Assembly: GCA_934437985.1 (NCBI GenBank)
Contig: CAKSBI010000005.1
Coordinates: 1 to 64,000, forward strand
DNA from: an uncultured Lachnospiraceae bacterium
GTDB lineage: Bacteria; Bacillota; Clostridia; Lachnospirales; Lachnospiraceae
Length of the DNA stretch: 64,000 bases
Direction: 5' to 3'
Shown here: one piece after another, positions 18,637-28,797 of the stretch
Layout of the letters: every line of letters begins with the position of its first letter
Position numbering within the stretch: position 1 is the first letter of the stretch
Position numbers and translations under genes: made by a program
The notes under the pieces: model-generated
Databases searched by the model: none
What the model was told of the DNA's origin: nothing
What the model saw: only the letters and a program-made list of their open reading frames with translations

Positions 18637-19419
18637 TTAGATAACATGCTTCTCTTTAAGTTTACCCATAATGTAATCAACTGCTTCAGCTGCATCAAGG
18701 GCAACCTTCTCACCAGCGCCTTTACGAACCTTATCAGATGCCTTAGCGATCTTTGTAGGTGATCCCTTAAGACCAAGGTTTGAATCCTCAACATCCTTAA
18801 GGTCTGCACGACCCCATACAGTGATCTCTTTGTCATATGCGTCAAAGATTCCGCCCGGTGTCATATATCTAGGAACATTAAGCTCTGAAAGTGCTGTTAC
18901 AAGACAAGGCATCTTAGCCTTAATCTCATGATATCTGTCCTCATACTGTCTCTTAACGATTACTGAATCACCATCAACCCTGATATCTTCAGCATATGAG
19001 ATTACAGGGACACCAAGATGCTCAGCGATCTGAGGTCCAACCTGGGCTGTATCTCCATCAATAGCCTGACGGCCTGTGATGATAAGATCATAGTCAATAT
19101 TTCTGAGGGCTCCGGCAATTGTAGTAGATGTAGCCCATGTATCAGCTCCACCAAGAACTCTGTCTGTAACAAGGATTCCCTTATCTGCGCCCATAGCCAT
19201 AGCCTCACGAAGAACGTCCTCAGCCTTAGGAAGTCCCATTGTTATAACTGTAACTTCAGCACCTGTCTCATCTTTGATTCTAAGTGCTGCCTCTAATCCA
19301 GCCTTGTCATCCGGATTCATGATAGTAAGCATAGCGCCTCTATCAAGTGTACCGTCTGGATTAAACTTAACTCCGCCTTTGGTATCTGGTACCTGTTTAA
19401 TACATACAACGATTTTCAC
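18637..19419 (-). CDS. etfB: electron transfer flavoprotein beta subunit
   Basis: A 260-residue EtfB beginning MKIVVCIKQVPDTKGGVKF, with GADKGILVTDRVLGGADTWA and IITGRQAIDGDTAQVGPQIAE, the nucleotide-binding region that holds the bifurcating FAD in clostridial Etf. The start codon is GTG (19419), preceded by AAGGAG. It lies 22 nt after bcd. Cytoplasmic partner of EtfA. Confidence 0.97.
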   Translation of the reverse strand: MKIVVCIKQVPDTKGGVKFNPDGTLDRGAMLTIMNPDDKAGLEAALRIKDETGAEVTVITMGLPKAEDVLREAMAMGADKGILVTDRVLGGADTWATSTTIAGALRNIDYDLIITGRQAIDGDTAQVGPQIAEHLGVPVISYAEDIRVDGDSVIVKRQYEDRYHEIKAKMPCLVTALSELNVPRYMTPGGIFDAYDKEITVWGRADLKDVEDSNLGLKGSPTKIAKASDKVRKGAGEKVALDAAEAVDYIMGKLKEKHVI

Positions 19420-19441
19420 GGTATTTTCACTCCTTATATAA

Positions 19442-20596
19442 TTATTTCAGTAATGCACCAGAGATTACCATTCTCTGAACCTCTGATGTTCCTTCATAGA
19501 TCTCTGTAATCTTAGCATCACGCATCATACGCTCTACATCATACTCTCTGATATATCCATATCCACCGAAGAGCTGTACTACTTCTGTAGTAACTGCCAT
19601 AGCGGTCTCTGCTGCAAAAAGCTTAGCCTTAGCAGCTTCTACCGAGTATACCTTCTGGTTAGCCTTAGCCATAGCTGCCTTGTATACGAGAAGCTGTGCA
19701 GCCTCTACTCTTGTTGCCATATCGGCAAGTTTGAACTGTGTATTCTGCTGCTGGGCGATTGAACGTCCGAACTGCTTTCTCTCTTTTGTATACTCAATAG
19801 CACGCTCAAGGGCACCCTCTGCAAGTCCAAGTGCCTGGGCAGCGATACCAATACGTCCGCCATCAAGGGTATGCATTGCGATTGGGAAACCTTTTCCCTC
19901 AACTCCAAGGAGATTCTCCTTAGGAATTCTGCAATCCTCAAATATAAGCTCATATGTTGATGAACCACGGATACCCATCTTCTTCTCTTTTGTTCCGAAT
20001 GAGAAACCAGGAGTTCCCTTCTCTACGATAAATGTTGAGAAGTTCTTCTTCTTACGTCCACGCTTATCCTCTGTAATACTTGTAATCGCAATAATGATAT
20101 ATACATCAGCAACCTTACCGTTAGTGATGAAGCACTTAGATCCGTTAAGAACCCACTCGTCTCCTTCAAGAACTGCCTTAGTCTGGCATCCCTGTGCATC
20201 TGTACCTGCACCCGGCTCAGTAAGACCGAAAGCACCGATCTTCTCACCCTTAGCAAGAGGGGTAACATACTTCTTCTTCTGCTCTTCAGTACCATATGTC
20301 ATGATAGGGTCAATACAAAGTGATGTATGTGCTGATACGATAACACCTGTAGTACCACATACCTTTGAAAGCTCCTCAACACACATAGCGTATGTTAAAG
20401 GATCACAACCCTGTCCACCATACTCCTTTGGTACAGGTATTCCCATGAATCCTGCCTTAGCCATCTTCTCAACTGTTCCCATAGGGAATACTTCTGTCTC
20501 ATCTACTTCCTGTGCAAGAGGCTTAACTTCTGTCTCAGAGAACTCTTTGAATAAGCTTCTAGCCATTTCATGTTTTTTATCTAACAAAAAATCCAT
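19442..20596 (-). CDS. bcd: butyryl-CoA dehydrogenase
   Basis: A 384-residue short-chain acyl-CoA dehydrogenase. The signature FGLTEPGAGTDAQGCQTKAV lies in the middle domain, and the C-terminal QLFGGYGYIREYDVERMMRD is followed by ITEIYEGTSEVQRMVI, whose Glu is the catalytic base of this family. It reduces crotonyl-CoA to butyryl-CoA in complex with EtfAB. GGAGG precedes the ATG. Its place between hbd and etfB is standard for the butyryl-CoA synthesis operon. Confidence 0.97.
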   Translation of the reverse strand: MDFLLDKKHEMARSLFKEFSETEVKPLAQEVDETEVFPMGTVEKMAKAGFMGIPVPKEYGGQGCDPLTYAMCVEELSKVCGTTGVIVSAHTSLCIDPIMTYGTEEQKKKYVTPLAKGEKIGAFGLTEPGAGTDAQGCQTKAVLEGDEWVLNGSKCFITNGKVADVYIIIAITSITEDKRGRKKKNFSTFIVEKGTPGFSFGTKEKKMGIRGSSTYELIFEDCRIPKENLLGVEGKGFPIAMHTLDGGRIGIAAQALGLAEGALERAIEYTKERKQFGRSIAQQQNTQFKLADMATRVEAAQLLVYKAAMAKANQKVYSVEAAKAKLFAAETAMAVTTEVVQLFGGYGYIREYDVERMMRDAKITEIYEGTSEVQRMVISGALLK

Positions 20597-20625
20597 GATA
20601 ATAATTCCTCCATTTTATTATATTT

Positions 20626-21495
20626 TTAAGCATCAATTGCTGTCTTAGTGCGGTCAGGATTATATACATAGAATCCCTTACCACTCTTAACACCAAGATT
20701 GCCTCCACGAACCATCTTACGGATAAGTGGACATGCACGATACTTGCTGTCACCAGTCTCATTGTAAAGAACATCCATAATAGCAAGGCAGATATCAAGA
20801 CCAATGAAATCACCTAACTCAAGAGGTCCCATTGGATGGTTAGCACCAAGCTTCATAGCGGCATCAATACCGGCAACATCTGATACACCTTCCATCTTAA
20901 TGAATGCAGCTTCATTAATCATAGGAATAAGGATACGGTTAACAACAAAGCCTGCAGCCTCATTTACCTGTACAGGTGTCTTACCGATCTCTTCCGAAAT
21001 CTTCTTGATAGCGTCTACAGTCTCATCAGGTGTGTTAACACCGGCAATAACCTCAACAAGCTTCATACGGTCTGCCGGATTGAAGAAGTGCATACCTATC
21101 ATTGGACGGTTAAGTCCGTTACCAATCTCTGTAATTGAAAGACTTGATGTATTTGAAGCAAAAATACACTCATGCTTGGCAATCTTGTCAAGCTCTGCAA
21201 AAGTTGTCTTCTTAACTTCCATGTTCTCAAATGCAGCCTCTACAATAAGGTCACAGTCAGCACAAAGATTCTCCTTAAGACCCGGAGTGATCTTAGCAAG
21301 GATAGCATCTACAGCTTCCTGTGTCATCTTACCTTTCTCCACAAGTCTTGCATAACCTTTAGCAATCTTATCTTTTCCACCATCTGCCCACTCCTGCTTG
21401 ATATCGCAGAGTGCTACTTCATAACCCTCTGTCTGTGCAAAAGCCTTAGCAATACCCTGGCCCATTGTACCAGCGCCAATAACTCCAACTTTCAT
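20626..21495 (-). CDS. hbd: 3-hydroxybutyryl-CoA dehydrogenase
   Basis: A 289-residue enzyme starting MKVGVIGAGTMGQGIAKAFA (Rossmann GxGxxG). The catalytic His is in GMHFFNPADRMKLVE, and NEAAGFVVNRILIPMINEA lies at the domain junction. It reduces acetoacetyl-CoA to 3-hydroxybutyryl-CoA with NAD(P)H. Length is typical. AAGGAGG lies upstream. It sits between crt and bcd. Confidence 0.97.
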   Translation of the reverse strand: MKVGVIGAGTMGQGIAKAFAQTEGYEVALCDIKQEWADGGKDKIAKGYARLVEKGKMTQEAVDAILAKITPGLKENLCADCDLIVEAAFENMEVKKTTFAELDKIAKHECIFASNTSSLSITEIGNGLNRPMIGMHFFNPADRMKLVEVIAGVNTPDETVDAIKKISEEIGKTPVQVNEAAGFVVNRILIPMINEAAFIKMEGVSDVAGIDAAMKLGANHPMGPLELGDFIGLDICLAIMDVLYNETGDSKYRACPLIRKMVRGGNLGVKSGKGFYVYNPDRTKTAIDA

Positions 21496-21537
21496 TGTGT
21501 TACCTCCTTATGTTATTTTTATATAATTAATATATTA

Positions 21538-22368
21538 TTACTTATTCTGGAAAGGTACAACCTTAAGCTTCTTTGACTTATCCTTCTCAAGGAAGTTACC
21601 CATTCCTGCCTTCTGGTCTTCTGTCTCGAAGCAGTTACCAAAAAGCTTCTCTTCAATAACGATTGCCTGATCCATATCTGCCTGAAGACCATCGTTAATT
21701 GCCTTCTTACAATTACGTACTGCAATCGGAGCCTGCATTGCAATGCCTGACGCCATCTTATTAGCCGCTGCCATAAGCGCATCCTTAGCTGATACAACAA
21801 CCTCACCTGCTTCATTAAGCTCGGCTGATACAACCTGGTTAACAAGGCCGATCCTGTATGCCTCTGCTGCCTTAATGTTACGTGCTGTATAGATAAGCTG
21901 CTTAGCCATTCCCGGTGATACAAGTCTTGCAAGTCTCTGTGTTCCACCAAATCCCGGTGTAATTCCAAGACCAACCTCCGGCTGACCAAATACTGCGTTA
22001 TCAGAACAGATTCTGATATCACAACTCATTGAAATCTCGCATCCACCGCCAAGTGCAAATCCGTTAACAGCTGCAATAACAGGGATTGGGAATGTCTCAA
22101 GCTTTCTGAATACATCATTACCCTTCTTACCAAATGCTTCACCTTCTGCCTTGGTAAGTGTACTCATCTCTCCGATATCGGCACCTGCTACGAATGACTT
22201 CTCACCGGCACCTGTTAAGATAAGACATCTTACTGTATCAAGGTCTACATTGTCAAGTGTTGCGTTAAGTTCATCAAGAACCTGTGAGTTAAGAGCATTA
22301 AGAGCTTTCTCACGATTGATTGTAATAGTGCCTACAGCGCCATTAACTTCATATAAAATATAATCCAT
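21538..22368 (-). CDS. crt: crotonase, 3-hydroxybutyryl-CoA dehydratase
   Basis: A 276-residue enoyl-CoA hydratase. SFVAGADIGEM and AAVNGFALGGGCEISMSCDI form the oxyanion hole and first catalytic Glu region; the second is in FGQPEVGLGITPGFGGTQRL. It dehydrates 3-hydroxybutyryl-CoA to crotonyl-CoA. The ATG at 22368 is preferred (AAAGGAGA 8 nt upstream) over an in-frame ATG ten codons earlier. Second gene of the operon. Confidence 0.97.
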   Translation of the reverse strand: MDYILYEVNGAVGTITINREKALNALNSQVLDELNATLDNVDLDTVRCLILTGAGEKSFVAGADIGEMSTLTKAEGEAFGKKGNDVFRKLETFPIPVIAAVNGFALGGGCEISMSCDIRICSDNAVFGQPEVGLGITPGFGGTQRLARLVSPGMAKQLIYTARNIKAAEAYRIGLVNQVVSAELNEAGEVVVSAKDALMAAANKMASGIAMQAPIAVRNCKKAINDGLQADMDQAIVIEEKLFGNCFETEDQKAGMGNFLEKDKSKKLKVVPFQNK

Positions 22369-22422
22369 GGTATATCTCCTTTTGATGTTATTATGCACAA
22401 TACTCAGATTGAGGTATAGTGA

Positions 22423-23613
22423 TTAACCCTCATACTTCTCAACGATAGTAGCACAACCCATTCCACCACCGATACAAAGTGTAGCAAGTCCTTTCTTAGC
22501 ATTAGGATCTGCTTCCATCTCATGAAGAAGTGTAACTAAGATACGGCATCCTGAAGCTCCAACCGGATGTCCAAGTGCGATAGCACCACCATTAGGATTA
22601 AGCTGCTTATCAACATCAATTCCAAGCTCTCTTCCTACAGCGATTGACTGGGCTGCAAATGCTTCATTAGCCTCAATAATATCAAAATCAGAAATCTGGC
22701 AGCCTGCCTTGGCCATAACCTTCTTCGTTGCCGGAACAGGACCGATACCCATAACCTCAGGCCTGCATCCTGCCAGTCCTCCTGCTACCCATGTAGCCAT
22801 TGGCTTAACACCAAGCTCCTTAGCTTTCTCTTCTGTCATAACAACAACGGCTGCAGCACCATCATTGATACCTGATGCATTACCGGCTGTTACAAAGCCG
22901 TCTTTGTTGATTGGTCTGAGCTTAGCAAGACCTTCCATTGTAGAACCAGCCCTAGGTCCTTCATCCTTCTTGAATTCTATCTCCTGCTTCTTCATCTTAA
23001 CAGTTACAGGAACTATCTCCTTATCGAATGCTCCCTTAGCCTGGGCTGCCTCAGCTTTCTGCTGGCTCTTAAGTGCAAACTCATCAAGCTCTTCACGGGT
23101 GATTCCCCATTCCCTGCAGATATTATCTGCGGTTGTGATCATGTGATAATCATTAAATGCATCCCACAGAGCATCATTTACCATGCAGTCCTTCATTACT
23201 GCATTGTTCATACGATATCCGAAACGTGCCTTGTCAAGTGCATAAGGAGCCATTGACATATTCTCCATACCACCTGCCACAACAACATCAGCTTCACCTG
23301 CCAGGATCATCTGTGCAGCCTGGTTAACACAGTTAAGACCTGAGCCGCATACAACATTCATTGTTACAGCCGGAACTTCATTAGGGATTCCTGCATGGAT
23401 TGAAGCCTGACGTGCAACATTCTGTCCAAGACCAGCCTGGATTACACAGCCCATGTATACCTGGTCTACATCTTCTCCCTTAATACCCGCCCTGTTAAGA
23501 GCTTCCTTGATTACGATTGAACCAAGCTTTACTGCAGGAGTAGTACCAAGTGATCCTCCCATTGTTCCGATAGCTGTACGACAAGCACCAGCTATAACTA
23601 TTTTCTTTGCCAT
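22423..23613 (-). CDS. thl: acetyl-CoA C-acetyltransferase (thiolase)
   Basis: A 396-residue thiolase. The acyl-accepting Cys lies in [11 protein letters not shown] (about residue 88), the catalytic His in [12 protein letters not shown], and the second Cys in [18 protein letters not shown] is also present. It condenses two acetyl-CoA to acetoacetyl-CoA, the first step to butyrate. AAGGAGG precedes the ATG. It is the first butyrate gene, 127 nt downstream of coaD, with no obvious terminator between, so the two may share transcripts. Confidence 0.97.
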   Translation of the reverse strand: MAKKIVIAGACRTAIGTMGGSLGTTPAVKLGSIVIKEALNRAGIKGEDVDQVYMGCVIQAGLGQNVARQASIHAGIPNEVPAVTMNVVCGSGLNCVNQAAQMILAGEADVVVAGGMENMSMAPYALDKARFGYRMNNAVMKDCMVNDALWDAFNDYHMITTADNICREWGITREELDEFALKSQQKAEAAQAKGAFDKEIVPVTVKMKKQEIEFKKDEGPRAGSTMEGLAKLRPINKDGFVTAGNASGINDGAAAVVVMTEEKAKELGVKPMATWVAGGLAGCRPEVMGIGPVPATKKVMAKAGCQISDFDIIEANEAFAAQSIAVGRELGIDVDKQLNPNGGAIALGHPVGASGCRILVTLLHEMEADPNAKKGLATLCIGGGMGCATIVEKYEG

Positions 23614-23659
23614 AGTAAAAAATCCTCCTTATAGAAAATTAATTAATATTATATTAATA

Positions 23660-23693
23660 CTGTTAAACATATGCCTTGCGGAATCATTAACAG
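23660..23693. promoter_or_regulatory. inverted repeat upstream of thl, possible operator
   Basis: CTGTTAA (23660-23666) and TTAACAG (23687-23693) form a 7-bp inverted repeat with a 20-nt spacer in the gap before the butyrate operon. The half-site resembles that of Rex (TTGTTAA), but the spacing is wrong for Rex. No confident sigmaA promoter was found in this gap; TATAAT-like sequence exists at about 23645-23655 without a good -35. Confidence 0.3.
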
Positions 23694-23740
23694 CAATTAA
23701 TCCTATACAGTCAGCACATGATGGCCGGTATATACTAAAA

Positions 23741-24220
23741 TCATGAATTCATCTTCTTAATTACTGCTTCCCTGACATTAGGTGGCACAAAGCCTGAAAT
23801 ATCCGAACCATAGCAGGCTACTTCCTTAACTATGGTCGAACTTAAAAATGCGTATTCAAGACTTGTAGTGAAAAACATTGTATCGACGTCAGGTGCAATC
23901 CTGTGATTAGTCTGGGCTATCTGCATCTCTATCTCAAAATCAGTTACAGCCCTCAGGCCACGGATAATAATCGATGCGTCATTATTCCTTGCGAAATCAA
24001 CCGTCAGCCCCGAAAATACCTGAACAGATACATTGGGAATATCAGCAACCGCTTCTTCTATAAGAAGCCTGCGTTCCTCCATCGTAAACATCGGATTCTT
24101 CTCACTGTTAACAAGAATTCCTATTATAAGTTCATCAACAGCCCTGGCTGCCCTTGTAATTATATCCAGATGACCATATGTGATCGGGTCAAAACTTCCG
24201 GGATATACCGCTTTAACCAT
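23741..24220 (-). CDS. coaD: phosphopantetheine adenylyltransferase
   Basis: A 159-residue CoaD, the normal length, starting MVKAVYPGSFDPITYGHLDI, which contains the nucleotidyltransferase T/HxGH motif. The C-terminal half has IIRGLRAVTDFEIEMQIAQ and YAFLSSTIVKEVACYG. It transfers AMP to 4'-phosphopantetheine, the fourth step of CoA synthesis. The start at 24220 has GAGGT upstream; a longer in-frame reading adds 37 codons without homology. It is located directly upstream of the CoA-consuming butyrate genes. Confidence 0.96.
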   Translation of the reverse strand: MVKAVYPGSFDPITYGHLDIITRAARAVDELIIGILVNSEKNPMFTMEERRLLIEEAVADIPNVSVQVFSGLTVDFARNNDASIIIRGLRAVTDFEIEMQIAQTNHRIAPDVDTMFFTTSLEYAFLSSTIVKEVACYGSDISGFVPPNVREAVIKKMNS

Positions 24221-24367
24221 CTTCAATACCTCTGATAAATCTGTTACAACCTGTACATCATACAACATTGTCAAAAAATTATCAATCTTTTTTTTAAGAA
24301 AAGCCAAAACCACATAACATGGCTTGACCACCGCTACTGCACACTATAATTTGATTATATTACATAA

Positions 24368-24405
24368 CAGGCAAAATAACAATACTTAAATAGTTATTTT
24401 GCCTG
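24368..24405. terminator. hairpin after the SH3/Fn3 protein gene
   Basis: CAGGCAAAATAAC (24368-24380) and GTTATTTTGCCTG (24393-24405) form a perfect 13-bp stem with a 12-nt loop, just past the stop of the minus-strand secreted-protein gene. The stem is AT-rich at its inner end and the T run after it is short, so it may act as a weak terminator or as an mRNA 3' stabiliser. Confidence 0.6.
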
Positions 24406-24417
24406 CTGTATGTATAA

Positions 24418-26259
24418 TTACTTTTCCCTGCCGACATTTTTACTCTTAGACTTTGATGCCTGCTTTTTCAGCTTAGCTGCGTTAGCCTTGCTGCTCTTTG
24501 ACTTACTATTCTTTGACTTACTATTCTTTGACTTACTGTTCTTTGACTTCTTACCCTTCTTTGTTACTTTATCCTTCTTAAGTGTTTTAACCTTAGTTGC
24601 CTTGGTCCATTTTCCATATATAAACTTTCCGCCCGCTTCTGTCTTAACATATGAACGTGCACGGTAACGGATATAATATGTAGTATTCTTCTTAAGATTC
24701 TTAATCGCCTTAACATTTGAAAACAGACCGGTCTGCTTTATCTTCGCTTTCGTAAAATTCTTATCAGTACTATACTGTACCGAATACACTTCACCAAAGT
24801 CCTTTTTTATCTGTATCTTATTCTTATATGCCTTAAATTCTTTTCTCTTAAGCTTATCAGGGGTATATGGCGGTTTTAATTCAATGTATGTCTCCTTAGT
24901 AGCCGTGTCACCATAATTAGCAGCAACTATTACGAGCAGATAATTCCTGCCCTCTGAGTACGCCCTGTCAACTACAATTGAGTTCGTTGTATAATGATAC
25001 TCCCTGTACAAAATATTAGTACCGCTCATTGCGAGCTTTGGAAATGTCCTGGTTATCGCAACCCTGTAATCCGTACAGCCGTCAATCGCATCCCAGCCAA
25101 TCACATACTGGTTATCAACAATATCAAGAATCCTGAGATTACCTACATTCTTCGGTATCTTCTTCTCGTAGTCCACATCAAGGTACTGGCTCTTAACATA
25201 TGCTTTCATACTGTTGTAGAATATCACGGACCACTCACTGTTGCTTTCTGCCTGATACAGATCCACAAGCGCACCCTCATAAAGACATCCAAGGATATTG
25301 CCATTAGTAATCTCCGGTGTAGAACGTACATTAAGATACTTTTGCTTATTCGCGGTCAGATTATATACCTTTGCCTTCACCGCACCCTCCGGCACCGGTG
25401 TATCCGTCCTGTACACATTAACACTCTTGGAATTAATGTAATAATATCCCTTATTAGCAAGATAATTAGTCGGGGTCTTAACATTAAATGCCACCTTATA
25501 ATATGTATCACTTGAGCCGGCTGCTGTTGACGGCACAAGGTCTAATGATACGATATCAAGCTCTGTATTAATTCCAACCTTATATACTTCCCCTGACTCA
25601 CATTTTCCCGGAACCGGGTTGATACCCGTAACCGATGTGGTTGTCTTTCCTTTTGCAACTACATTAGGAACTTCTCCATCAGGGATAACATTATCTCTTC
25701 TTCTTGTATCAAGTACAACCTTGTCCCTCTGTATCTTATAAAAGCCTGCCGGATGCGATTCCTGCAAAAGGTACTGCTTACACATAGCCGGACTATCACC
25801 GAAGCTCTTATATCCATTGTCCCAGAATGTAACCCACCTGTCATCATAGTCAACAACCTTAAGTCTTGAAGTCTGTCTTTCAAGATATCCGCCATTTATC
25901 CATGTAAAATCACGATATCCCACTACTTCAGAATATATCTCCTTAAGATTCTCTATATTACCCTGTGGAATATACGTAGGATCAACCTGCTTACCCTGGA
26001 TCAGCGTTCCCGGCTCAAGCTCATATATTATTACGGTATTACCCGACTTGGGTTCAAGGCTGCCTCCCATTATATAACCGTCTGCAATAATGCTGATATC
26101 CGGACATGCCTGGTTAATATAAACCGTGTGATATCTTGATACGTCCCCTGCTGCCTTTGCTTCCTTTCCGGTTCCCACTCCCTGTATGGCAATAGCAGCC
26201 ATACAGATTGCAAAAAACAGATAGCGCCACGCCTTTTCTTTATATATTTTTCCTTTCAT
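24418..26259 (-). CDS. secreted SH3b / fibronectin-type protein with Lys-Ser tail
   Basis: A 613-residue exported protein. The signal peptide (KAWRYLFFAICMAAIAIQGV) probably ends after AKA. A bacterial SH3 domain lies at about 295-370 (LNVRSTPEITNGNILGCLY, DLYQAESNSEWSVIFYNSMK), followed by two Fn3-like regions (about 375-460 and 470-560). The C-terminus is an extreme Lys/Ser/Asn tail with a repeated SKNSK unit. SH3b domains usually bind cell wall, so surface retention is likely. No catalytic domain was recognised in the first 290 residues. The start at 26259 has GGGAGGA; 22 upstream codons lack a site. Divergent from ptb. Confidence 0.75.
   Translation of the reverse strand: MKGKIYKEKAWRYLFFAICMAAIAIQGVGTGKEAKAAGDVSRYHTVYINQACPDISIIADGYIMGGSLEPKSGNTVIIYELEPGTLIQGKQVDPTYIPQGNIENLKEIYSEVVGYRDFTWINGGYLERQTSRLKVVDYDDRWVTFWDNGYKSFGDSPAMCKQYLLQESHPAGFYKIQRDKVVLDTRRRDNVIPDGEVPNVVAKGKTTTSVTGINPVPGKCESGEVYKVGINTELDIVSLDLVPSTAAGSSDTYYKVAFNVKTPTNYLANKGYYYINSKSVNVYRTDTPVPEGAVKAKVYNLTANKQKYLNVRSTPEITNGNILGCLYEGALVDLYQAESNSEWSVIFYNSMKAYVKSQYLDVDYEKKIPKNVGNLRILDIVDNQYVIGWDAIDGCTDYRVAITRTFPKLAMSGTNILYREYHYTTNSIVVDRAYSEGRNYLLVIVAANYGDTATKETYIELKPPYTPDKLKRKEFKAYKNKIQIKKDFGEVYSVQYSTDKNFTKAKIKQTGLFSNVKAIKNLKKNTTYYIRYRARSYVKTEAGGKFIYGKWTKATKVKTLKKDKVTKKGKKSKNSKSKNSKSKNSKSKSSKANAAKLKKQASKSKSKNVGREK
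24496..24550. repeat. 15-bp tandem repeat in secreted-protein tail
   Basis: CTTTGACTTACTATT occurs at 24496-24510 and 24511-24525. A third copy with one change (ACTGTT) is at 24526-24540, and a partial fourth follows. It encodes the repeating SKNSK units on the minus strand. Confidence 0.85.
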
Positions 26260-26406
26260 AAACTGTCCTCCCACTTTATTAATGTTCTTTTTTTTTAATA
26301 TATAACTATATGATAGATTATGCATAATAATTATATCTCATTTTTCTTTTAAAATAAACTAATTTTTATATTTTCTTAATAGAATAACGTTTCATTTGTT
26401 TTAAGC

Positions 26407-26434
26407 TTGACATAAAAGTCTGGCGTGTTATTAT
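26407..26434 (+). promoter_or_regulatory. sigmaA promoter of ptb-buk
   Basis: TTGACA at 26407-26412, a 16-nt spacer and TATTAT at 26429-26434 lie 47 bp upstream of ptb. The rest of the 220-bp divergent region is AT-rich, and no operator is evident. Confidence 0.7.
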
Positions 26435-26480
26435 TACATGGTATACATTTTACTATTATAAATAAGAAGAGGTGCAGAAA

Positions 26481-27401
26481 ATGAAAAAGGGATTTGATTC
26501 AATTCTGGCAAAGGTTGCTGAGTGTGACCTTAAGAAAGTTTCGGTTGCAGTAGCCCAAGATGCAGAGGTACTTGAGGCAATTATGCTTGCAAAAGAAAAA
26601 AATATTGCGGATGCCATTCTTGTCGGTGATGCTGACGAGATAACAAAGATAGCAGCAGAGATTGACATGGACTTAAGTGACTACGAAGTAATTGATGTCA
26701 AAGACAAGACAGAAGCTGCTTTAACCGCAGTTAAGCTTGTTCATGACGGCAAGGCTGACATGTACATGAAGGGACTTATTGATACTAAGGGATTCTTAAA
26801 GAGTATCCTTAATAAGGAAGTTGGTCTTCGTACAGGAAAGGCACTGTCGCATGTATGTGTATTCGAGATCAAAGGAATTGAACAGCTTTTATTCCTTTCA
26901 GACGTTGCATTTATCCCATATCCTACACTTGAAGACAAGGTATCAATCATCAACAACACTGTTGAGGTGTGCCATGCATGTGGTATAGAGATGCCTAAGG
27001 TTGCCCCTGTTGCAGCAGTTGAGGTTGTTAACCCTAAGATGCCTGCCACTGTTGATGCTGCCGAGCTCACTAAGATGAATGAGGAAGGTAAGATTACCGG
27101 CTGTATCGTTGACGGTCCACTTTCAGGAGACCTAGCAATATTCCCTGAGGCAGCCAGGCATAAGGGAGCTACAGACAGAAAGATCGTCGGTGATGCTGAT
27201 GTCATTCTCTTCCCTGACATCCACGCAGGTAACCTTGTTTACAAGTTCATCGTACATACAACCGAATTTAAGAATGGTTGTATCCTTACCGGAACTTCAG
27301 CCCCTGCCATCTTAACATCACGTTCAGACAGTGCTGACACCAAGGTTAACTCAATCGCACTTGCTGCTGTTGTTGCAGAGGCTATGAAAAAGAATAAGTA
27401 G
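26481..27401 (+). CDS. ptb: phosphate butyryltransferase
   Basis: A 306-residue phosphotransacylase-family enzyme. Conserved stretches include [19 protein letters not shown] and [18 protein letters not shown], with the C-terminal [19 protein letters not shown]. It converts butyryl-CoA and phosphate to butyryl phosphate and CoA. The ATG at 26481 has AGAGGTG 7 nt upstream; an upstream GTG overlaps that site and is less likely. It forms an operon with buk, 17 nt downstream. Confidence 0.95.
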   Translation: MKKGFDSILAKVAECDLKKVSVAVAQDAEVLEAIMLAKEKNIADAILVGDADEITKIAAEIDMDLSDYEVIDVKDKTEAALTAVKLVHDGKADMYMKGLIDTKGFLKSILNKEVGLRTGKALSHVCVFEIKGIEQLLFLSDVAFIPYPTLEDKVSIINNTVEVCHACGIEMPKVAPVAAVEVVNPKMPATVDAAELTKMNEEGKITGCIVDGPLSGDLAIFPEAARHKGATDRKIVGDADVILFPDIHAGNLVYKFIVHTTEFKNGCILTGTSAPAILTSRSDSADTKVNSIALAAVVAEAMKKNK

Positions 27402-27418
27402 AGAGGAGAAGTATTATT

Positions 27419-28483
27419 ATGGTAAAGAGTCTTATAATTAATCCCGGCTCCACTTCAACAAAGCTTGGGGTATTTGAGGATGAGACACTCGTATTTGAAG
27501 AGACACTTCGTCACTCAACAGAAGAGATCGCACAGTATGCATCAATTGTTGACCAGACAGATTTCAGAAAAGATATCATCCTTGGTTTCCTTAAGGAAAA
27601 GGGTGTTGATGTAGCAAGCTTTGATGTTATTGTTGGCCGTGGCGGTATGCTTAAACCTATTCCGGGCGGAACATATGCTGTAACTGATGAGCTTCTTAAT
27701 GACCTTAAGATTGGTAAGAGCGGACAGCATGCTTCTAATCTTGGTGGTATTCTTGCAAGGGATATCGGTGATTCTATCGGAAAGCCTTCATATATCGTTG
27801 ACCCTGTAGTTGTTGACGAGCTTGAGCCTGTTTCAAGATATTCAGGTGTACCTGAGCTCCCGAGAATTTCAGTATTCCATGCACTTAACCAGAAAGCCGT
27901 GGCACGCCGCTACGCTAAGGAAGCCGGTAAGAAGTATGAAGAGCTTAACCTCATCGTTGTCCATATGGGCGGTGGCGTTTCAGTAGGACCACACAGACAG
28001 GGTAAGGTTATTGATATCTTCAACGCGCTTGATGGAGATGGTGCATTTTCACCTGAGAGAGCCGGAGCCGTTCCTGTTGGTTCACTTGTTAAAATGTGCT
28101 TCTCAGGCAAGTACACAGAAAAAGAAGTATATAAGAAGCTTGTCGGTAACGGGGGCTTCAATGCTTACCTCGGAACTAATGACATGCGTGACGTTGAGAA
28201 GATGGTAAATGATGGTGATGCACATGCCGCCGAAGTAAGAGATGCATTTATTATGCAGATGAGTAAAAATATTGGTGCTATGGCAACAGTTCTTAAGGGA
28301 AAAGTTGACCAGATCATCGTAACAGGCGGTATTGCGTACGATAAAGCTGTTGTAGCAGGACTTAAGGAGCGTTGCGAGTGGATTGCACCATTCACGGTAT
28401 ATCCCGGCGAGGACGAGCTTCTTGCACTTGCACAGGGCGGACTTCGTGTCATTAATGGCGAGGAAGAAGCTAAGCCTTATTGA
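27419..28483 (+). CDS. buk: butyrate kinase
   Basis: A 354-residue acetokinase-fold enzyme starting [20 protein letters not shown], the phosphate-1 motif. It contains [20 protein letters not shown] and [17 protein letters not shown]. It makes butyrate and ATP from butyryl phosphate. GAGAGGAG precedes the ATG. With Ptb it completes the kinase route from the butyryl-CoA made by the operon at 17.5-23.6 kb; no butyryl-CoA:acetate CoA-transferase is seen in the window. Confidence 0.96.
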   Translation: MVKSLIINPGSTSTKLGVFEDETLVFEETLRHSTEEIAQYASIVDQTDFRKDIILGFLKEKGVDVASFDVIVGRGGMLKPIPGGTYAVTDELLNDLKIGKSGQHASNLGGILARDIGDSIGKPSYIVDPVVVDELEPVSRYSGVPELPRISVFHALNQKAVARRYAKEAGKKYEELNLIVVHMGGGVSVGPHRQGKVIDIFNALDGDGAFSPERAGAVPVGSLVKMCFSGKYTEKEVYKKLVGNGGFNAYLGTNDMRDVEKMVNDGDAHAAEVRDAFIMQMSKNIGAMATVLKGKVDQIIVTGGIAYDKAVVAGLKERCEWIAPFTVYPGEDELLALAQGGLRVINGEEEAKPY

Positions 28484-28541
28484 TGTTTTAAGCCACAATG
28501 AACAAGTTTTACTGACATCAAATATTCTTTAAAATAATTAA

Positions 28542-28592
28542 GGCAGACCATGTTTTGCGGCAGCTAACCGCATAACATGGTCTGTCTTTACT
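28542..28592 (+). terminator. terminator of ptb-buk
   Basis: GGCAGACCATGTT pairs with AACATGGTCTGTC (28574-28586), and TGCGG/CCGCA extends the stem towards the loop. TTTACT follows. The stem is strong, although the T tract is short. Confidence 0.8.
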
Positions 28593-28594
28593 AT

Positions 28595-28741
28595 TCACAT
28601 AATTGTGTAATTATCTTCCCCTGAATTGTTACTGTTCTCCTCATTCAACAGCTTTGCTTTTCTGACTGCCTTTCTTAAAGTACTCATGGCATCATATATT
28701 TCATCTTCCGTTGCTGCCTGGGCAATCAGATAATAACATAT
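28595..28741 (-). pseudogene. short ORF, probable 3' remnant of an unknown gene
   Basis: A 48-codon open frame without its own plausible start at the left limit. It reads ...LIAQAATEDEIYDAMSTLRK followed by AVRKAKLLNEENSNNSGEDN. An internal ATG at 28687 would give 30 residues but lacks a ribosome site. The composition is protein-like (amphipathic helix then acidic tail) and stops cleanly, which suggests the C-terminal remnant of a deleted gene rather than random sequence. The parent was not recognised. The remaining 110 bases to the DUF1294 gene are very AT-rich, with two copies of TTTGCAATCT. Confidence 0.3.
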
Positions 28742-28797
28742 CTAATTATTATTTGCAATCTTTAGTCATTTTTTGCAATCTCTAATTTTTATTTATT

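Noticed and set aside
23660..23693. Possible Rex site before the butyrate operon
   Set aside because: The half-sites fit but the 20-nt spacing does not match the strict 4-nt spacing of Rex operators; listed only as an unassigned inverted repeat.
24496..24550. Short regular repeats that might suggest a CRISPR-like array
   Set aside because: The 15-bp units are directly adjacent without spacers and lie inside a Lys/Ser/Asn coding tail.
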